From assembly GCA_050331295.1 (NCBI GenBank), contig JBHJGZ010000004.1, positions 248,001 to 312,000 on the forward strand: a stretch of 64,000 nucleotides of DNA, in the 5' to 3' direction. Shown here in pieces: positions 60,959 through 64,000 of this stretch (position 1 is the stretch's first letter; each line of letters starts with the position of its first letter). This stretch comes from Kuafuiihalomonas sp050331295 (GTDB lineage Bacteria; Myxococcota; Kuafuiibacteriia; Kuafuiibacteriales; Kuafuiibacteriaceae). Position numbers and translations under genes: made by a program. Under the pieces are notes generated by a model. That model did not search any database. It saw only the letters and a list, made by a program, of their open reading frames with translations, and had not been told where the DNA came from.

Positions 60959-62970
60959 CGATGCGCGGTTCCAAAGTTATCGCGTCGGTAGCGGGGCCAC
61001 GCGCTGTTGGCAGGGGCGAAATCGGTCTCGATCCCGAAGACGGTCTCCGAGCCAATCACCACCGCGAGGTCGGTGGGGCCGATCGCCACCGAGATGCCTT
61101 CCTCGTTGGCGTACGGAAGGTCGAGTCGATAGCGTTCGTCGCCCTCGCGGGTGAATGACTGCACCGTGCCTTGGCTTCCGGCTACGTAGATGTTCCCGGC
61201 GTCGTCCACCGCCGGAGTACTGGCCACCGCCACGCCAGCCAGTGCTCGTTCCCAAAGGATGGTGCCGTTCGCGAGGGCAATGGACAGAAGCGCGGAGCCC
61301 ACGGGTCGGTCCACCACGAGGTAGGCACGGTCTCGGTCCACCACGGCGGAACCGGAAACGCGCGCCACGGGGTCCGGCGGGGCTCGGAGCTGAGTCGGGA
61401 AGCCATCACGTCCCAGAGCCTGAAGGCCCACGGTCCAAAGGACACGACTGGCGCCGTCGAGGGCCAGTTCACTGGATACCGAATCGAGGGCGTCCGACGT
61501 CCACCGCGTCTCGGGTAGATTGGGAAGCCCGAAGCGGACGACGCGCTCGGGGACGGGAAGCGGGTCGTCCGCTGGCGGCCCGGGACGGAGGATCGCGACC
61601 ACCACTTCGTCTGAATCGACCACCATCCTCCGGGCGTGCTGCGGGCCCAGTCGCTGAAGCAAGGTGGCGGTGGACCGGGAAGGAGGAATGGCGAGGAGCA
61701 CGCCGTCGCCTTCTGATGCGTCACGAAACACATAGGCGGAGAGGACGAGGGCGCCGGAGCTTCGGACCGCCATGTCCAGGATTTCGAGGCGGTCGCCGGA
61801 TTCCAGCTCCAACTCGGTGATGGTCTGAAGTTCGACCCGGCCCAGTTCGTTCCCGGAGGTTCGGTCCAGCTCCACGACCGAACTCTCGAGCGGCACGGTC
61901 AGGGAGCCTGGGCTGATCAGCATGCTGCGAGCGTTGGGTAGGCCGAGTCCCCGATTCTCCCACACAACGCCGCCGCAGCTGTCCAAGGCGACCACCCCGT
62001 CTCGTACGCCCACATAGATGGTGCCGTCCACGTCGATGAGGGGGTTGCTGACGGCGCCCGTCGCGAGCGGACCCACGCGCATGTCCCACTGGAGCTCGCC
62101 GTCGTCAGGGTAGGGGAAATCGGGGTCGATGCATTCCCCCGAATCGCAGGCTTCGGCCTCGGTGCATTCGTCTCCGTCGTCACAGTTGTCTCCATCGCCG
62201 AGGTTCACGGTGAAGCACTCGCCGCGCCGACATCCCATGGCTTCGACACATTGTTCGCCTTGGCCGCAGGGGGTTCCTTCAGGCGCGTCGGCGTGAAGAC
62301 ACCCATCCGCACCGCACAGATCCAAGGTGCACGGGTCACCGTCGTCGCAGTCTCGGGTGAGTTCATGAAGACAACCGTCGCGCGGGTCGCAGAAATCGTC
62401 GGTGCAGGCGTTGTTGTCGTCGCAGTCCAGTCGCGCGCCCACACACAGGCCGTCGGCGCAGGTGTCCTGCACCGTGCACGCGTCGAAGTCTTGGCAAGGC
62501 CCGCTCAACGCGGCTGATGTGCACATGGCCGCGTCGAAATCGAAGTTGTCATCAGTACATTGATTGCCATCTTCGCAGTCGGGAGGCGCTTCGACTCGAG
62601 CGGTGAGGGCCAAGGTGGCGGTTCGGGTTCCGTCGACCTCCGTGAACATGACGGTGGCAGACCGTTGACCGGTCTCGGTCGGCCTCAGCCGGACCACGAA
62701 GACCTGGCTTCTCGACGACGGGATGCGCCCCTCACCTGGAGCCGCGCTCAATCCTTCGCCCTGGGGACCGCCGAACACGGCGGTGTAGTCGACGGCGCCA
62801 CCGATGGCGCGAAGTTCGACGACGAAATCTCTGGTTTGGCCGATGAAGACGCGACCGACGTCGAGTCGGTCGGGCACCACTTGAAGCTGCCCCGAGGCGC
62901 CGGCAAGCAAGACCGGGTCCTCCTGGCAGGCCCACGCGCAGAGCACCAGGAGCACGCCATGACGCCGCAT
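60955..62970 (-). CDS. Cysteine-rich lipoprotein with ASH-like domain and beta-propeller-like region (first copy)
   Basis: A 671-residue paralogue of the next gene with the same order: lipoprotein leader (VLLVLCAWAC), Ig/ASH-like domain (LQVVPDRLDVGRVFIGQTRDFVVELRAIGG), about five CDDGDPCT-type repeats (CEDGNQCTDD, CDDNNACTDDFC, CDDGDPCTLDLC, CDDGDECTEAEAC), and a propeller-like C-terminal half (VALDSCGGVVWENRGLGL; ALANGTILWERALAGVAVASTPAVDDAGNIYVAGSQGTV). Coupled translation with the second copy (ATGA) indicates that they act together, perhaps as a hetero-complex on the cell surface. Both end in a similar WPRYRRDNFGTAHR / WSSFRNDARRTNYTP tail. Confidence 0.85.
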   Translation of the reverse strand: MRRHGVLLVLCAWACQEDPVLLAGASGQLQVVPDRLDVGRVFIGQTRDFVVELRAIGGAVDYTAVFGGPQGEGLSAAPGEGRIPSSRSQVFVVRLRPTETGQRSATVMFTEVDGTRTATLALTARVEAPPDCEDGNQCTDDNFDFDAAMCTSAALSGPCQDFDACTVQDTCADGLCVGARLDCDDNNACTDDFCDPRDGCLHELTRDCDDGDPCTLDLCGADGCLHADAPEGTPCGQGEQCVEAMGCRRGECFTVNLGDGDNCDDGDECTEAEACDSGECIDPDFPYPDDGELQWDMRVGPLATGAVSNPLIDVDGTIYVGVRDGVVALDSCGGVVWENRGLGLPNARSMLISPGSLTVPLESSVVELDRTSGNELGRVELQTITELELESGDRLEILDMAVRSSGALVLSAYVFRDASEGDGVLLAIPPSRSTATLLQRLGPQHARRMVVDSDEVVVAILRPGPPADDPLPVPERVVRFGLPNLPETRWTSDALDSVSSELALDGASRVLWTVGLQALGRDGFPTQLRAPPDPVARVSGSAVVDRDRAYLVVDRPVGSALLSIALANGTILWERALAGVAVASTPAVDDAGNIYVAGSQGTVQSFTREGDERYRLDLPYANEEGISVAIGPTDLAVVIGSETVFGIETDFAPANSAWPRYRRDNFGTAHR

Positions 62971-63042
62971 GTTCCGCGGGAGTGTGCATGAACCGAGGCG
63001 GGTCGGCCAGCGACAGGTGGTGTCGGCGCAATCGAAAACGCG

Positions 63043-63468
63043 TCAGCGGGTGGCAGCAGCAGTGGTGTGACGAAGACGATGGGTAAGGACTTTGATCACC
63101 CCTCGGGTGATCTCGAGATGGTCGTTCATGAGCTCGTAGAACGCCTCACGTTCGAGCTTGAGCACCCGCACGGGCTCCAGGGCGCGAACGGTGGCACTTC
63201 GAGGCTCGGAGTCCAGAATCGAGAGCTCCCCTACACATTCCTTGGGGCCGAGATGGGTGACGACCTGGTTCGCGCGGCGAACTTCGACCTCTCCCCGCAG
63301 AAGCAAATACAGCGAATCTCCCAACTCGCCTTCCCTCATGAGCTCTGCGCCAGCAGGAAGCTCCATTTCTTCCGCCACCTGAGCAATACGGGCCAACTCC
63401 TGACCGGGGATCTGCGAAAAGAGGGCCACGCTCTTGAGGAACAACACGCGTTCAACCGTGGAGATCAC
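63043..63468 (-). CDS. Cyclic-nucleotide-binding-domain protein
   Basis: A 141-residue protein that is little more than one cNMP-binding domain. LFSQIPGQELARIAQVAEEMELPAGAELMREGELGDSLYLLLRGEVEV is followed by the phosphate-binding cassette region (LGPKECVGELSILDSEPRSATVRALEPV) and a C-terminal helix. The Arg that binds the cyclic phosphate is plausible (SEPRSATVRA). No helix-turn-helix or enzyme domain is attached, so it probably acts by protein-protein contact. Start is GTG 63468. Confidence 0.88.
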   Translation of the reverse strand: MISTVERVLFLKSVALFSQIPGQELARIAQVAEEMELPAGAELMREGELGDSLYLLLRGEVEVRRANQVVTHLGPKECVGELSILDSEPRSATVRALEPVRVLKLEREAFYELMNDHLEITRGVIKVLTHRLRHTTAAATR

Positions 63469-63649
63469 GACGATTCCATCCTCACCGACGGACCAAGGTG
63501 CTTCGACCTGGGGTCAACCATCGAGTCTCGTAGCGGCGGACGGAGAACACGCGTACCGTCAGTGGACCATGAACCGGCGGCAGGATCGATGGGCGTTCGC
63601 GCTTGAATCCGCGCTCCAGGGGCGCATCCATGATCTTGGGGCACCCGTG

Positions 63650-64000
63650 GTGAAACCTTTTCGATCGTGGGTCGGGTTTGCGGCTCTCGCCTTCATCATG
63701 GCGGGGTCGTCCGCGCCGGCCGATGCGCAGGACGCATCGCTCTCCGGCTCGGCGTTTGCGAGGCGCACTGCCTCGGGCCCGGTGCTGGTGGTGTCCCTCG
63801 ACGTTCCGAAGGGTTGGCACCTTTGGGCGATGGATCCCGGACCGGGGCCGCTCCCGTTGAGGCTGACCTTGTCGGACGAGTTCGCACCCGTCGGTCCCTG
63901 GCGCGGCCCGAAACCCCTCACACGCTACGACCAAGGGTTCAAGCGACAGCTCGACCAGTATCCCGAGGGGCGAGTGACGTTCCGTCGCCCGCTGGCCGAT
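63650..64000 (+). CDS. DsbD-like thiol:disulfide interchange protein, N-terminal part (3' end outside window)
   Basis: The open frame from GTG 63650 runs to the window end (117 residues). A signal peptide (SWVGFAALAFIMAGSSAPADAQ) precedes a beta-sandwich pattern of the DsbD N-terminal domain (VLVVSLDVPKGWHLWAMDPGPGPLPLRLTLSDEFAPVGPWRGPKPLTRYDQGF; YPEGRVTFRRPLAD). The membrane and thioredoxin domains would follow outside the window. GTG 63647 is an equally possible start. GGGG lies 8 bases upstream. Confidence 0.7.
   Translation, partial: MKPFRSWVGFAALAFIMAGSSAPADAQDASLSGSAFARRTASGPVLVVSLDVPKGWHLWAMDPGPGPLPLRLTLSDEFAPVGPWRGPKPLTRYDQGFKRQLDQYPEGRVTFRRPLAD

Overview
This is a GC-rich chromosomal window (I estimate about 63-65% G+C) from a Gram-negative bacterium. 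It most resembles Myxococcota or related former Deltaproteobacteria. The evidence is the mix of outer-membrane barrels and many lipoproteins, tandem CDDGNPCT-type cysteine-rich lipoproteins, zinc-ribbon/GYF/TPR proteins, a Hanks-type Ser/Thr kinase, FHA and DUF4388-like proteins, a hybrid histidine kinase, and a DUF1501/DUF1592 pair. The assignment is inferred from gene content; there is no rRNA in the window. Packing is dense, with many 4-base ATGA overlaps inside operons and several convergent gene pairs whose 3' ends overlap.

Layout. 1-10.7 kb: end of an OmpA-type gene, an acyl-CoA dehydrogenase behind a strong palindrome, a beta-helix exported protein, an APC permease, a decayed hydrolase/sigma-factor chimera, and a DUF1501 + DUF1592 exported pair. 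11-17.4 kb: tRNA-Thr, a giant zinc-ribbon/GYF/TPR membrane protein divergent from a PspA-like gene and a membrane coiled-coil gene, then tRNA-Arg followed by a small lipoprotein gene and a duplicated tRNA 3' end. 17.4-27.3 kb: a GT-C-like membrane protein, an outer-membrane protein, the pstSCAB phosphate transporter, then an ECF sigma factor coupled to a membrane TPR protein and a beta-rich lipoprotein. 27.3-38.4 kb: PDZ protein, pirin, DUF4136 lipoprotein, HbpS-like protein, nitrilase, glutamate synthase large subunit, DUF429 protein, ribosomal protein S4. 38.5-43.7 kb: an FHA protein and a 2-oxoacid dehydrogenase complex (E2 divergent from E1-alpha/E1-beta), then tadA. 43.8-47 kb: tRNA-Ser, SRP RNA and the dnaX-ebfC-recR cluster. 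47-58.8 kb: Ser/Thr kinase with two zinc ribbons, hybrid histidine kinase, ettA, lysS-lolC/E-lolD, and a J-domain hybrid protein. 58.8-64 kb: two paralogous cysteine-rich lipoproteins, a cyclic-nucleotide-binding protein and the start of a DsbD-like gene.

Housekeeping functions (translation, DNA replication and repair, lipoprotein export, phosphate uptake, ammonia assimilation) alternate with envelope and regulatory genes. I saw no CRISPR array, phage or toxin-antitoxin module, and no intact transposase or integrase. The most unusual points are the collagen-like minisatellite inside dnaX, the palindrome at the acyl-CoA dehydrogenase promoter, the sigma/membrane-TPR/lipoprotein module, the tRNA-Arg 3'-end duplication and the hydrolase/SigJ-type chimera.
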